Source: a virus. From it: 46,809 nucleotides of DNA. This document shows, in pieces, positions 15,595-22,780 of this stretch (position 1 is its first letter; each line of letters opens with the position of its first letter). The DNA lies in IMG/VR virus record IMGVR_UViG_3300031951_000294, positions 1 to 46,809 of that record. One strand, 5' to 3'. The notes beneath the pieces are model-generated. The model worked only from the letters and a program-made list of their open reading frames with translations, did not search any database and had not been told where the DNA came from. The position numbers and the translations under genes are program-made.

Positions 15595-16118
15595 GTTCAT
15601 TTGATTACAAGGAAGGAAACGATTTAATTGCGTATTTTATGGGATATACCCACCGGTATATTACCTACGAAGATCTAACTATGATGGGTAACCACCAAAA
15701 AACATTATGCCACATTTATTCAAAAACTCCTTTGGAAATTGTGGATATGACTTTATATCCGTCACATTGGGAGGTTGATGCTGATAAAATGTTGGTGATC
15801 ACACCATATGAATGTTCAGAGTTTCCGTCTTATTTAGAGTATCACGAAGATTGGAATTATTTAATGGAAGTGATTGAATCAATTGAATCAACACCGATTG
15901 GGGGAGAATTACCTCACGTTAGTGTTACAACTAATATGTGTGAGATCATTACCGTAGATAAAATTTATGGTAGGGTTTATGGACATCCTTATGAGAAATT
16001 ATTGAGGACTTGGGAAATGATTATTGAATTTTTGCAAGAAAATGAAGGTTTGGTTTGTTCTGATCTAAATGGTTTGTTTATTGATAGATCAAAAATAAAA
16101 TTTGATAATTTTAACTGA
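15591..16118 (+). CDS. hypothetical phage protein (175 aa)
   Basis: The middle reads LEYHEDWNYLMEVIESIES, resembling a family of small phage proteins with a conserved 'Trp-x-Trp/Tyr-Leu-Met-x-Val-hydrophobic-x-x-Ile' helix, recalled only by pattern. The C-terminus (RTWEMIIEFLQENEGL) is another amphipathic helix. No catalytic motif is visible. It is the second gene of a two-gene operon. Confidence 0.75.
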   Translation: MSSFDYKEGNDLIAYFMGYTHRYITYEDLTMMGNHQKTLCHIYSKTPLEIVDMTLYPSHWEVDADKMLVITPYECSEFPSYLEYHEDWNYLMEVIESIESTPIGGELPHVSVTTNMCEIITVDKIYGRVYGHPYEKLLRTWEMIIEFLQENEGLVCSDLNGLFIDRSKIKFDNFN

Positions 16119-16196
16119 TGTTTATTGGAGTTTTTCTTTTTGTTGGGTTTTGTATTTTTTTGAATTTTTTTATTAGGAAAAACAAAAACTATTGAT

Positions 16197-16204
16197 TACC
16201 TTTG
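16197..16204 (+). promoter_or_regulatory. host-type -7 box TACCTTTG
   Basis: TACCTTTG lies 19 nt upstream of the metallophosphoesterase start. No convincing -33 TTG is at the right distance, so this is a weaker call. Confidence 0.5.
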
Positions 16205-16223
16205 TGTCATTAAATTATAAGAC

Positions 16224-16880
16224 ATGAAAATTGAAGTAGGACACGGGATCAGAAGAAGAGTTTGGTTTACAAGCGATACTCACTACGCTCACTCTAATAT
16301 TTGTAGGGCAACCACTCAATGGACCGGTAGTGACAACTTAACTCGAGATTTTAAGTCGTTGGATCATATGAATGATACCTTGGTGAATAACATCAATGAG
16401 ATCGTTCATCAGGATGATATTTTAATTCACTTGGGTGATTGGTCCTTCGGTGGGTTTGAGAATATTGAAGAATTCAGAAACCGAATCTTATGTAAAAACA
16501 TTCATTTGGTCTTGGGAAACCACGATCACCATATTAGGAGAGATAAGGGCGGAGTTAAATCATTGTTCTCATCTGTTCAAGATTATTTGATGATTGATCT
16601 TCGGGTTAATAAAACAGGTAAACTTGTTGATAGACACACTTTGATTTGTATGCACTACCCAATCGCATCTTGGGATGGTATGAATAACGGGAATATCCAT
16701 TTACACGGACACGTTCACTTACCTAAACATTTACGAGTTGCTGATGGTAAAGCGATGGATGTCGGTGTTGATGGTAACAATATTGTTCCGATTGAGATTT
16801 ATGAGATTTTGAATATTATGCACAACCAACCAATACGTAAATTAACACTACCGAAGGACCATCACGAAAAAAGATTGTAA
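16224..16880 (+). CDS. calcineurin-like metallophosphoesterase (218 aa)
   Basis: The five metallophosphoesterase motifs are present in order: SDTHYAHSNI (DxH), HLGDWSFGG (GDx), LVLGNHDHH (GNHD), CMHYPIASWD (H) and HLHGHVHLP (GHxH). They supply a complete dinuclear metal site. The length fits small phage and bacterial phosphoesterases that hydrolyse phosphomonoesters or cyclic nucleotides. The substrate is not predictable. It has its own -7 box and is followed by another promoter at 16887. Confidence 0.93.
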   Translation: MKIEVGHGIRRRVWFTSDTHYAHSNICRATTQWTGSDNLTRDFKSLDHMNDTLVNNINEIVHQDDILIHLGDWSFGGFENIEEFRNRILCKNIHLVLGNHDHHIRRDKGGVKSLFSSVQDYLMIDLRVNKTGKLVDRHTLICMHYPIASWDGMNNGNIHLHGHVHLPKHLRVADGKAMDVGVDGNNIVPIEIYEILNIMHNQPIRKLTLPKDHHEKRL

Positions 16881-16886
16881 AAAAGT

Positions 16887-16917
16887 TTTGAGAATTAAAA
16901 TTTTGGTTTTATCTTTA
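16887..16917 (+). promoter_or_regulatory. Bacteroidota-type promoter
   Basis: TTTG, 19 nt, then TATCTTTA (last base differs from consensus), 12 nt upstream of the ATG at 16930. It starts a few bases after the previous gene's stop. Confidence 0.58.
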
Positions 16918-16929
16918 CCGATATTAAAA

Positions 16930-17178
16930 ATGAAAGTTATGGAAGGAACAATAAACCTACATGAAGAATGGGGTTGGGGTGTAATGAACCATACTGATGA
17001 ATCAATCCCAGATTGGATACCTTTACACCCTGATGACCTCACCTACTTTGCTGAGATGAAGGAGAGATTTGATAACTTTGAAGCTCGTGTACTATCATCA
17101 CCTGAAGTAGAGTTTGAAACTATTATCCATCCTAAATTTACAGGTAGAATCATCTACGCTAAACTAAATACAAAATGA
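16930..17178 (+). CDS. small hypothetical protein (82 aa)
   Basis: I start at MKVMEGTINLHEEWGWGVMN (16930), because the longer frame from 16888 runs through the promoter. It is an acidic, Trp-containing protein with no known motif. Its stop overlaps the start of 17175-17849 (ATGA), indicating an operon. Confidence 0.68.
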   Translation: MKVMEGTINLHEEWGWGVMNHTDESIPDWIPLHPDDLTYFAEMKERFDNFEARVLSSPEVEFETIIHPKFTGRIIYAKLNTK

Positions 17179-17849
17179 AAAACATACACTTAATACCAAC
17201 AGACAAACTAAGTAGGTATGTAACTAATTACATGGAACAAAACATGCAATTCCAAAACATCTACATCACATCTGATGAAAAACCTAAATCAGGTGATTGG
17301 TCATTATATGCAGGATGTAAATTGCATAAATGTATTGAAGATATTATAGGAGACGAATTTAAAAAAATCATCCTAACAACAGACCAAGACTTAATCAATG
17401 ATGGTGTACAAAAGATTGATGATGAGTTCTTAGAATGGTTTGTTAAGAATCCAAGTTGTGAGGAAGTTGAGGTTAGTTATGAAGTATTAAAACCTTTTCA
17501 AAGCAATGATAAAGGGTATATAATACATTTGCCTGACAATGAAGTTTTAGGAGAACCAAAACAAGAAACACTTGAAGGAGCTGATAGTAAATGGTCTTTA
17601 GAAGAGGCTCAAGAATTTGCACTAAGTAAATTTACCAAAGACAGTAACCCCAAAAAAGGTGTGGTTAAATGGGAAGATATTTTAGAAGTTTTAAAAGTAG
17701 GAGTATTAACAGGACACAAATTTGGTGCTAATTGGCAAGCTGAAAGAATGTATAGTGAGGAGGAAGTTTTACAATTATTATTAAGATTACAACAAACAGA
17801 ATCTTATGATAATTTACATGATTGGTTTGAACAATTTAAAAAGAAATGA
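17175..17849 (+). CDS. conserved phage-type hypothetical protein (224 aa)
   Basis: Several segments look familiar from Bacteroidota phage proteins of unknown role: NIYITSDEKPKSGDW, then KIILTTDQDLINDGVQKIDD and EFLEWFVKNPSCEEVEV. The C-terminus is helical and Gln/Glu-rich. A distant relative, sharing the 'ITSDEEIKEGDW'-like opening, may be the gene at 38810. There is no catalytic motif. It begins the 17175-18744 mini-operon with strong Shine-Dalgarno sites. Confidence 0.78.
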   Translation: MKNIHLIPTDKLSRYVTNYMEQNMQFQNIYITSDEKPKSGDWSLYAGCKLHKCIEDIIGDEFKKIILTTDQDLINDGVQKIDDEFLEWFVKNPSCEEVEVSYEVLKPFQSNDKGYIIHLPDNEVLGEPKQETLEGADSKWSLEEAQEFALSKFTKDSNPKKGVVKWEDILEVLKVGVLTGHKFGANWQAERMYSEEEVLQLLLRLQQTESYDNLHDWFEQFKKK

Positions 17850-17850
17850 A

Positions 17851-18105
17851 ATGGAAAGAGGAGAATCAATTTGTACTACAATAAATATTTTAGTAATAGT
17901 ATCAAGTTTTTGTATTGGACTAATTGTTGGTGTTTGGATGAACAAACAACCATCTAAACCAACTAAACAATATCCTGTAAGAGTTGTACTGTATGGTGAA
18001 GGTATTCAATCAACATTTGATTGTGATAGTGCTACCCTTACTCACGCTTGGAAAGATGGTGTTAAGATTGACATACAAAATGTTTTTCAAATTAAATTTA
18101 ACTAA
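17851..18105 (+). CDS. single-pass membrane protein (84 aa)
   Basis: I start at MERGESICTTINILVIVSSF, one base after the previous stop. A TM segment (about residues 10-30) is followed by a short basic stretch and a small beta-rich tail. Unknown function; part of the 17175-18744 operon. Confidence 0.68.
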   Translation: MERGESICTTINILVIVSSFCIGLIVGVWMNKQPSKPTKQYPVRVVLYGEGIQSTFDCDSATLTHAWKDGVKIDIQNVFQIKFN

Positions 18106-18345
18106 ATGAATCAAACATTTATATATGTTGCAGTATGGGATGGTATTCCTGTAGTAGCGGCACCTAATAGAGAGTTACTGGAACAAGCCCTCAATGAGTA
18201 TAACAACAATACACCTATCAGATATGAAGCTTACAATCCAAAGTACCCTGATGATTTAGAAGGTTGGTATTATTACAAAGACCCTCAAACAGAAGGTGAA
18301 GAGTGTAGATTTTCTGTTAGGTGTATTGAATTTAAAGGAGAATAA
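18106..18345 (+). CDS. small hypothetical protein (79 aa)
   Basis: MNQTFIYVAVWDGIPVVAAP begins right after the preceding stop (no gap). A strand-helix start (NRELLEQALNEYNN) leads into a Tyr-rich region (LEGWYYYKDPQ). It resembles small phage proteins that start from a strand and an 'elapsed-residue' helix, but no family is named. Confidence 0.68.
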   Translation: MNQTFIYVAVWDGIPVVAAPNRELLEQALNEYNNNTPIRYEAYNPKYPDDLEGWYYYKDPQTEGEECRFSVRCIEFKGE

Positions 18346-18346
18346 A

Positions 18347-18568
18347 ATGAAACTATACACAGAAGAACAAGTAAGAAAATTGCTTAAAAAAGCATTTTGG
18401 CAAGATTTCTATGAGGGTGATACTGAGGAGAGCCTAATAAGTGAACTAACACCCATAGAACTACCAACGGATGAGGAGATAGAAGAAACATTAGGTGCAG
18501 CCGCAGGTGGATTATTTTGTAAGGGTGCTAAATGGATGAGAGATAAACTACAAGGAGGTAACAAATGA
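18347..18568 (+). CDS. small hypothetical protein (73 aa)
   Basis: The start MKLYTEEQVRKLLKKAFWQ is chosen because AAAGGAG lies 7 nt upstream, an unusually strong Shine-Dalgarno site for a Bacteroidota-type genome. An amphipathic helix is followed by an acidic stretch and GAAAGGLFCKGAKWMRDKLQ. Its stop overlaps the next start (ATGA). Confidence 0.7.
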   Translation: MKLYTEEQVRKLLKKAFWQDFYEGDTEESLISELTPIELPTDEEIEETLGAAAGGLFCKGAKWMRDKLQGGNK

Positions 18569-18744
18569 GTAAGACATACGAATTAAAATTTACTATCACA
18601 ATCAAAGATGAAATGAATGAAGAGTTCCAAGAACTAAAGAATACTATTTTATCAGGTGAACTACAAAGACAGATGTTTGATAACTCAGATAAAAATAAAT
18701 TTGGGATTACCAAACTAACAGCAACCTTAACTGAAAAGAAATGA
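18565..18744 (+). CDS. small hypothetical protein (59 aa)
   Basis: The reading frame MSKTYELKFTITIKDEMNEE ends LTATLTEKK. It is preceded by AAGGAGG, a near-perfect Shine-Dalgarno site, inside the end of the previous gene. Its own stop overlaps the ATG of the kinase-like fragment at 18741 as ATGA. Unknown function. Confidence 0.7.
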   Translation: MSKTYELKFTITIKDEMNEEFQELKNTILSGELQRQMFDNSDKNKFGITKLTATLTEKK

Positions 18745-18791
18745 AAGAATTATTTTTATTACGTGGAATATCTATTTTGGGATTTATTTAA
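18741..18791 (+). pseudogene. 5' remnant of a P-loop kinase gene
   Basis: A 16-codon frame encodes MKELFLLRGISILGFI and then stops. The first ten residues match VKELILLRGV at the start of the kinase domain at 19749 in eight positions (identical or conservative) and stop exactly where the Walker A loop should begin. It is coupled by ATGA to the upstream operon and ends on the TTAA shared with the stop of the homing endonuclease. I read it as the front end of a second kinase gene cut off when the endonuclease arrived. A chance similarity over ten residues is possible. Confidence 0.5.
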
Positions 18792-19675
18792 GGGTTGTTT
18801 AACATATTATGATATCTATCAATAAACTTAATTAAGTTGTTATCCAATAACGTTATAATTTCTTGATTTGATAACCTATCAATATCAATTAACTTATATT
18901 TAAGACCTCTTAAATTACAAAATTCAATAGCCGCACCCGTTTTTAATTTTATAAGAGGACTATCCCATAACTTCTTAGGTTTAATCTCAACCATATATCT
19001 ATTATTAACGATAAAATCGGCAGTATATGACCTCTCAATTAAATTATAGTCTAAATATCTTATAGTTAAATCTTTTGTTTCGGCACTTTCCCATTCTAAA
19101 TTATATCTTTCTATGACTTTAATCATATAAGTTAACTCTTTTAAACTTCTAAAATACCACCCTTTATACCAACCCGACCATCCATTTCCTGAACCTATTG
19201 GTGATGGTTTACCAAACATATTATTTTTAGTACCAGAATTATTTATAGATTGAGTTTCTCTGTACTTTTTCATTTTTTCATCAGCGAGTTGTTTCCCATA
19301 TCGTTCAACCCATACATCATAAAATGAACGACCAAACATAGGATTATTTTCACCCTTTGTTACCTCACTCATTTTTTTCCTAAACTCATCACTACGATAA
19401 ACAGACATGTCTCTATTTATAACAATTTTAATTTTTGTTTCTTCAGTGTGTTTTTTACCAAAGAACGGATTTAATTCGCCTTTCATACCAAACATAGGAT
19501 TATTTCTACCCTCAACTCGATCTCTCATTTTTTCACGTCTTTCATCTGTGATTGATTCTTTTATTCCACAACTTTTACATTTACTTTTCTTTAGTTTCGC
19601 TTTTTGGTAGTTGTATTTGCTAGAATATGTAAGTTCTTTATTACACAATGGACAATTTCTAGTATATTTGCTCAT
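18788..19675 (-). CDS. homing endonuclease: zinc finger, NUMOD3 repeats, PD-(D/E)xK-like domain (295 aa)
   Basis: The N-terminus has a four-Cys zinc finger (CPLCNKEL ... CKSCG). Residues about 55-150 carry NUMOD3-type DNA-binding motifs: NNPMFGMKGELNPFFGKKHT, then ENNPMFGRS and KNNMFGKPS. The C-terminus fits a PD-(D/E)xK nuclease: RSLKELTYM with the first Glu, YTADFIV with Asp, and MVEIKPKKLW with ExK. Such proteins are phage homing endonucleases. It lies antisense to its neighbours, between a kinase-gene remnant (18741) and an intact-looking kinase 3' part (19815 onward), exactly the place a homing element would target. Confidence 0.9.
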   Translation of the reverse strand: MSKYTRNCPLCNKELTYSSKYNYQKAKLKKSKCKSCGIKESITDERREKMRDRVEGRNNPMFGMKGELNPFFGKKHTEETKIKIVINRDMSVYRSDEFRKKMSEVTKGENNPMFGRSFYDVWVERYGKQLADEKMKKYRETQSINNSGTKNNMFGKPSPIGSGNGWSGWYKGWYFRSLKELTYMIKVIERYNLEWESAETKDLTIRYLDYNLIERSYTADFIVNNRYMVEIKPKKLWDSPLIKLKTGAAIEFCNLRGLKYKLIDIDRLSNQEIITLLDNNLIKFIDRYHNMLNNP

Positions 19676-19680
19676 TAAAG

Positions 19681-19712
19681 TTTGTTTTTTGTTTTTTATT
19701 TAATTATCTTTG
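19681..19712 (+). promoter_or_regulatory. Bacteroidota-type promoter of the kinase gene
   Basis: TTTG, 20 nt, then TATCTTTG, a full match, 37 nt upstream of the ATG at 19749. The left edge abuts the start of the homing endonuclease gene. Confidence 0.75.
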
Positions 19713-19748
19713 TAGTCTAAACCAAGTAAACCCCTAACAATAAATAGT

Positions 19749-20183
19749 ATGGATATTAAAAAAAACACGAACCCCCCAGTAAAAGAGTTGATTCTCTTGA
19801 GGGGGGTTCCTTAGCCAGGAAGTGGTAAGTCAACATTAGCAAAAATGTTAGTTGGTGATAAAGATTATTGCCACAAAGAAGCGGATATGTATTTTGTGGA
19901 TAGTGATGGAAATTACAATTTCAAACCAAGTGAAATCAAAAACGCACACAAATGGTGCAAAGAAGAGATTGAGTTCGCAATGAAATACGAACATTCACCT
20001 GTTGTAGTATCAAACACATTTACCCAAGAATGGGAGATGGAAGATTATTACAAATTGGCGGAAACCTACGGATATAGAGTTCATTCGTTAATTGTGGAAA
20101 ATCGTCACGGTGGAACAAATACCCACAATGTACCCCAAGATAAGTTAGATATTATGAAAAACAGGTTCGAGGTTAAACTATAA
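19749..20183 (+). CDS. P-loop polynucleotide 5'-kinase (N4BP2/T4 Pnk-like), interrupted by UAG in Walker A
   Basis: From ATG 19749 the frame reads MDIKKNTNPPVKELILLRGV, then P, TAG (19812-19814), P, then GSGKSTLAKML and onward to the stop at 20183. Without the six bases CCTTAG or TAGCCA the Walker A would be the canonical GVPGSGKST. With readthrough it would have two extra residues and no longer fit. Downstream features fit a polynucleotide kinase domain: EADMYF, a 'NTFTQEWEMEDYYKLA' helix, and HNVPQDKLDIMKNRF. The UAG sits between Pro codons CCU and CCA, and a 9-bp GC-rich hairpin ends 2 nt before it. Options are programmed bypass, a broken gene, or a start at 19845 that would lack the P-loop. 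TAG is a normal stop elsewhere (37136-37138). Confidence 0.7.
19769..19809 (+). other. mRNA hairpin just upstream of the in-frame UAG
   Basis: GAACCCCCC (19769-19777) pairs perfectly with GGGGGGTTC (19801-19809). Inside it AAGAG pairs with CTCTT around a TTGATT loop. The hairpin lies wholly within the coding region of the kinase N-terminus and no T-tract follows, so it is not a simple terminator. It ends two bases before the TAG. Confidence 0.8.
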
Positions 20184-20189
20184 ACAATT

Positions 20190-20783
20190 ATGGTAGATAA
20201 TTTTGAAAGAATAATTGAGTTGTTGGAATTCCCATCTGAGGATACTTTTTATCACCTCCAAATATTGAAGAGGAAGAAAGAGAATCCTGATGTGGGATCC
20301 AACTCTTATTTGGTTAAAACGTATTACATCAAATCAAAGGAATATTTGGATAAGGTAGGTCCTGAGATTGTTTGTTTATGTGAATTCCATAATGCAAGAG
20401 CATATATCAATTTAACACCGAGAAGTTTTGAACAATTGGCGTTCCAACATTTGAAAAAAGTTACAGATCAAATCTTGAATAAGGATTATAAGTCAGCACA
20501 TACCGCTTATAATTCAGTTTGTGGTGAATATGGTATTAAACCAAAGAGTTGGATTATTGATATTGACTTACCCGGTGATGAAGGACATAAGTTAGGTGAT
20601 AAGATAATGGATTTTATTGAATCTGAGTGTCAACCCTTCGGTGATACAAAGTATGTTGCGACGATTCCAACAAGAAACGGGTTTCACTTAATCACTCGAC
20701 CATTTGATAAATCAAAGTTCAAAATTAAATTTCCTGATATAGATATTCATTGTAATAACCCCACAGTGTTATTTTCGCCATGA
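20190..20783 (+). CDS. small archaeo-eukaryotic primase (PrimPol)-like protein (197 aa)
   Basis: Three spaced motifs match the AEP/PrimPol pattern: WIIDIDLPGD with D124 and D126 (motif I, DxD), TRNGFHLITRPF with H166 (motif II, sxH), and DIDIHCNNPTVLF near the C-terminus (motif III, hydrophobic-D). The N-terminal half (about 1-110) is helical with a conserved-looking ARAYINLTPRSFEQLA. No helicase or zinc domain is attached, so it would be a minimal nucleotidyltransferase acting in priming or repair. The call is by motif only. It follows the kinase gene by 6 bp. Confidence 0.55.
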   Translation: MVDNFERIIELLEFPSEDTFYHLQILKRKKENPDVGSNSYLVKTYYIKSKEYLDKVGPEIVCLCEFHNARAYINLTPRSFEQLAFQHLKKVTDQILNKDYKSAHTAYNSVCGEYGIKPKSWIIDIDLPGDEGHKLGDKIMDFIESECQPFGDTKYVATIPTRNGFHLITRPFDKSKFKIKFPDIDIHCNNPTVLFSP

Positions 20784-20786
20784 CCG

Positions 20787-20796
20787 TATATTTATT
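20787..20796 (+). promoter_or_regulatory. putative late promoter motif TATATTTATT
   Basis: TATATTTATT ends 3 nt before the ATG at 20800. No -33 TTG is present. The short spacing matches the motifs at 9317, 12904 and 44577. Confidence 0.4.
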
Positions 20797-20799
20797 GGT

Positions 20800-21567
20800 A
20801 TGGAATACAATGAATTTACCGAAGCGTCAGGAGATTTAGGTGGTAGAAGATTTAAGAAAGATACAACCAAAAGAACTCTTAATACTGCCATTTTTAATGG
20901 TGCTTATTTAACAGATAGAATAAATAAATTATTCAGCAGTAGTGAAATTTCTGATGAAAAATCAAGAATCGCGAAAACTTACGAATTATATAAAGATAAA
21001 GGTTGGATTGGTTTAAATATTGGTAATCTCAAACAGAGAGATAAGATAATGAAAACACCATTACCTGATATCATCTCTAAATCATATAACATCTTACACG
21101 ATCCTCGCGGTAATGGTAATAACTTAGAGTTTGAATACAACATCAGAAGTAAAGTTTTTGGTTTTTCCATTCGTGTTTTAATTGATATGGAAGCGAAACG
21201 ATTCTTAATTGATGATGGTGAATTTTATTCTGAGTGTTTTCCAACACCATTAGATGAAGAAGGTGAGGTTATGGACGATCGTAACTCAATGTTTGAGGAA
21301 GGTGGGAAATCAACCGTTTCTTTTTCACCTGAACTATTAAATCTGATTGCTGCTTCATCAGGTGGTGGTAGAGTTAGTTCATTTATGAACGAACAAATCC
21401 ACTATGATGTTAGTGAATTGGTTATGAAATATTTGGTAAGAATGTTTGCAAAACAAATTGTAAAATGTGATGAGATCCAATCAAAATTCTCAAGAAAGAA
21501 AAACCCTTACAGTAAGTTAGATGAGGGTGTTTCCCGAATGTTACATTTAATTAAATTATTTGGTTAA
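20800..21567 (+). CDS. hypothetical phage protein (255 aa)
   Basis: The protein begins MEYNEFTEASGDLGGRRFKK. It has a central beta-rich domain (FSIRVLIDMEAKRFLIDDGE), a Gly/Ser-rich loop (AASSGGGRVSSF) and a basic helical C-terminus. No family is recognised. The late-type motif upstream suggests a virion gene, but it lacks the L/I-x-E leader. A strong terminator follows. Confidence 0.75.
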   Translation: MEYNEFTEASGDLGGRRFKKDTTKRTLNTAIFNGAYLTDRINKLFSSSEISDEKSRIAKTYELYKDKGWIGLNIGNLKQRDKIMKTPLPDIISKSYNILHDPRGNGNNLEFEYNIRSKVFGFSIRVLIDMEAKRFLIDDGEFYSECFPTPLDEEGEVMDDRNSMFEEGGKSTVSFSPELLNLIAASSGGGRVSSFMNEQIHYDVSELVMKYLVRMFAKQIVKCDEIQSKFSRKKNPYSKLDEGVSRMLHLIKLFG

Positions 21568-21579
21568 AAATTTTTAGAG

Positions 21580-21608
21580 AAGGTTTGGTTATTCCAAACC
21601 TTTTTTTT
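21580..21608 (+). terminator. intrinsic terminator fused to a promoter
   Basis: AAGGTTTGG and CCAAACCTT form a 9-bp stem with a TTATT loop, followed by a run of T. The 5' arm contains TTTG (21584-21587), which is the -33 element of the promoter at 21584-21615. Confidence 0.85.
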
Positions 21609-21615
21609 ATCTTTG
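21584..21615 (+). promoter_or_regulatory. Bacteroidota-type promoter embedded in the terminator
   Basis: TTTG in the terminator 5' arm, 20 nt, then TATCTTTG directly after the T-tract. It is 20 nt upstream of the CCA-enzyme start at 21636. Confidence 0.82.
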
Positions 21616-21635
21616 TGGAATATTAAACCAAAGAT

Positions 21636-22370
21636 ATGTTCAAGTTTTATGAGGTAGGCGGAAAAGTCAGAGATGAGATCTTGGAGATTGAGTCCAAAGA
21701 CGTTGATTATGTTGCGGTACCCGGTGAGGATTTATTGAAAGATGTGAATTCGGCACATTCTATGTTTAACATTCTTGAGGGGTACCTCAAAGAAGAGGGG
21801 TTTGAAATCTTCTTGGTGACATCGGATTGTTTCACAATTAGAGCGAAGTTTCCTCAAGGACACAAATATTCGGGTGTTGCAGATTTTGTTATGGCAAGAA
21901 AGGAAATCGGATATATTCCCGGAACAAGGACACCACTTGTGGTTCCTGGAACATTATACGATGATTTGGAAAGACGGGATTTTACCTTAAATGCTCTAGC
22001 CAAAGATGGTGATGGTAATATCATTGATTACTTCGGAGGTTTGGAACATTTAAGAAAAGGTTATCTTAAAACACCAATAGATTGCAAGATCACATTTGAT
22101 GATGATCCGTTGAGAATTTTAAGAGCGATCAGGTTTTGTATTACAAAAGGGTTTTTCATTTCACCTTATATGGATGGTGTTATGCAAGATTATGATTATG
22201 AAACCAAAATGCCCGTGGTGTCTGTTGAGAGAATCCGTGAGGAGTTGTATAAGTGTTTCAAACACGACACGATTAAGACACTCAAAACCTTACACGAGTT
22301 TCCTGCTCTTAGGAATTATATCTTCAAAGAGAACATTCTTTGGTTAAAACCAACATTAGAAACAAAATAA
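21636..22370 (+). CDS. cca: class II CCA-adding enzyme / tRNA nucleotidyltransferase
   Basis: The head and neck domains of class II tRNA nucleotidyltransferase are present: YEVGGKVRDEIL with SKDVDYVAV (nucleotidyltransferase motif with the two Asp), RRDFTLNALA, DDDPLRILRAIRF, and VSVERIREELYKCF. At 244 aa it lacks most of the body and tail helices of cellular enzymes (around 400 aa), so it is a minimal form. It should add CCA to tRNA 3' ends using CTP and ATP. The phage's tRNA-Leu and tRNA-Met need this because they lack encoded CCA. It starts after a terminator-promoter module. Confidence 0.9.
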   Translation: MFKFYEVGGKVRDEILEIESKDVDYVAVPGEDLLKDVNSAHSMFNILEGYLKEEGFEIFLVTSDCFTIRAKFPQGHKYSGVADFVMARKEIGYIPGTRTPLVVPGTLYDDLERRDFTLNALAKDGDGNIIDYFGGLEHLRKGYLKTPIDCKITFDDDPLRILRAIRFCITKGFFISPYMDGVMQDYDYETKMPVVSVERIREELYKCFKHDTIKTLKTLHEFPALRNYIFKENILWLKPTLETK

Positions 22371-22381
22371 ATTATTTTTTT

Positions 22382-22774
22382 ATGACACTTTTGGAACAAA
22401 TTCAAAAAACCACTCAATCTTGGATGGTGGAAAAAAATCCAAGAACGAACTTCTTAAAAACCGTTATCGGTGAGTTACAACGATTACCATCCAAAAATCC
22501 AACGGATGCTGAGGTAATCTCTGTATTGACCAAAATGATTAATGGTGTTAAGGAATACCCTACAGAAACTTCTCAAATGGAATTGGAAGTTTATGAAATG
22601 TTCGTTCCTAAATCATTAACCGAATCTGAGTTAAATAAAATCTTGGTGGAAATGGTTTCAAAATATCCTAACAAATCGGATATGAAAACCATTATGGGTG
22701 AGATGAAATCAAACTATGCCGGACAATACGACGGTAAAGAGGTATCAATGTTTCTTCAACAAAACTTAAAATAA
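22382..22774 (+). CDS. YqeY/GatB-like tRNA-associated domain protein (130 aa)
   Basis: The start is MTLLEQIQKTTQSWMVEK (22382). The pattern matches YqeY: an N-terminal helix pair with KTVIGELQRLPSKNPTDAEV, a middle EVYEMFVPKSLTESELNKI, and the C-terminal DMKTIMGEMKSNYAGQYDGK. YqeY-type domains bind tRNA or assist amidotransferases in bacteria. Its place directly after the CCA enzyme supports a tRNA-linked role. Its exact activity is not known. Confidence 0.8.
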   Translation: MTLLEQIQKTTQSWMVEKNPRTNFLKTVIGELQRLPSKNPTDAEVISVLTKMINGVKEYPTETSQMELEVYEMFVPKSLTESELNKILVEMVSKYPNKSDMKTIMGEMKSNYAGQYDGKEVSMFLQQNLK

Positions 22775-22780
22775 AGAATT

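Noticed and set aside
19812-19814. Genome-wide recoding of TAG to an amino acid
   Set aside because: TAG ends the gene at 37136-37138, none of the tRNAs has a CUA anticodon, and other long genes contain no in-frame TAG, so recoding does not explain this stop.
18771-19814. Group I intron interrupting the kinase
   Set aside because: Joining 18770 to 19815 restores the frame, but the 5' exon would end in A rather than U, the non-coding flanks (about 20 and 140 nt) leave no room for a group I core, and they contain a promoter and a second start. Kept only as a remark.
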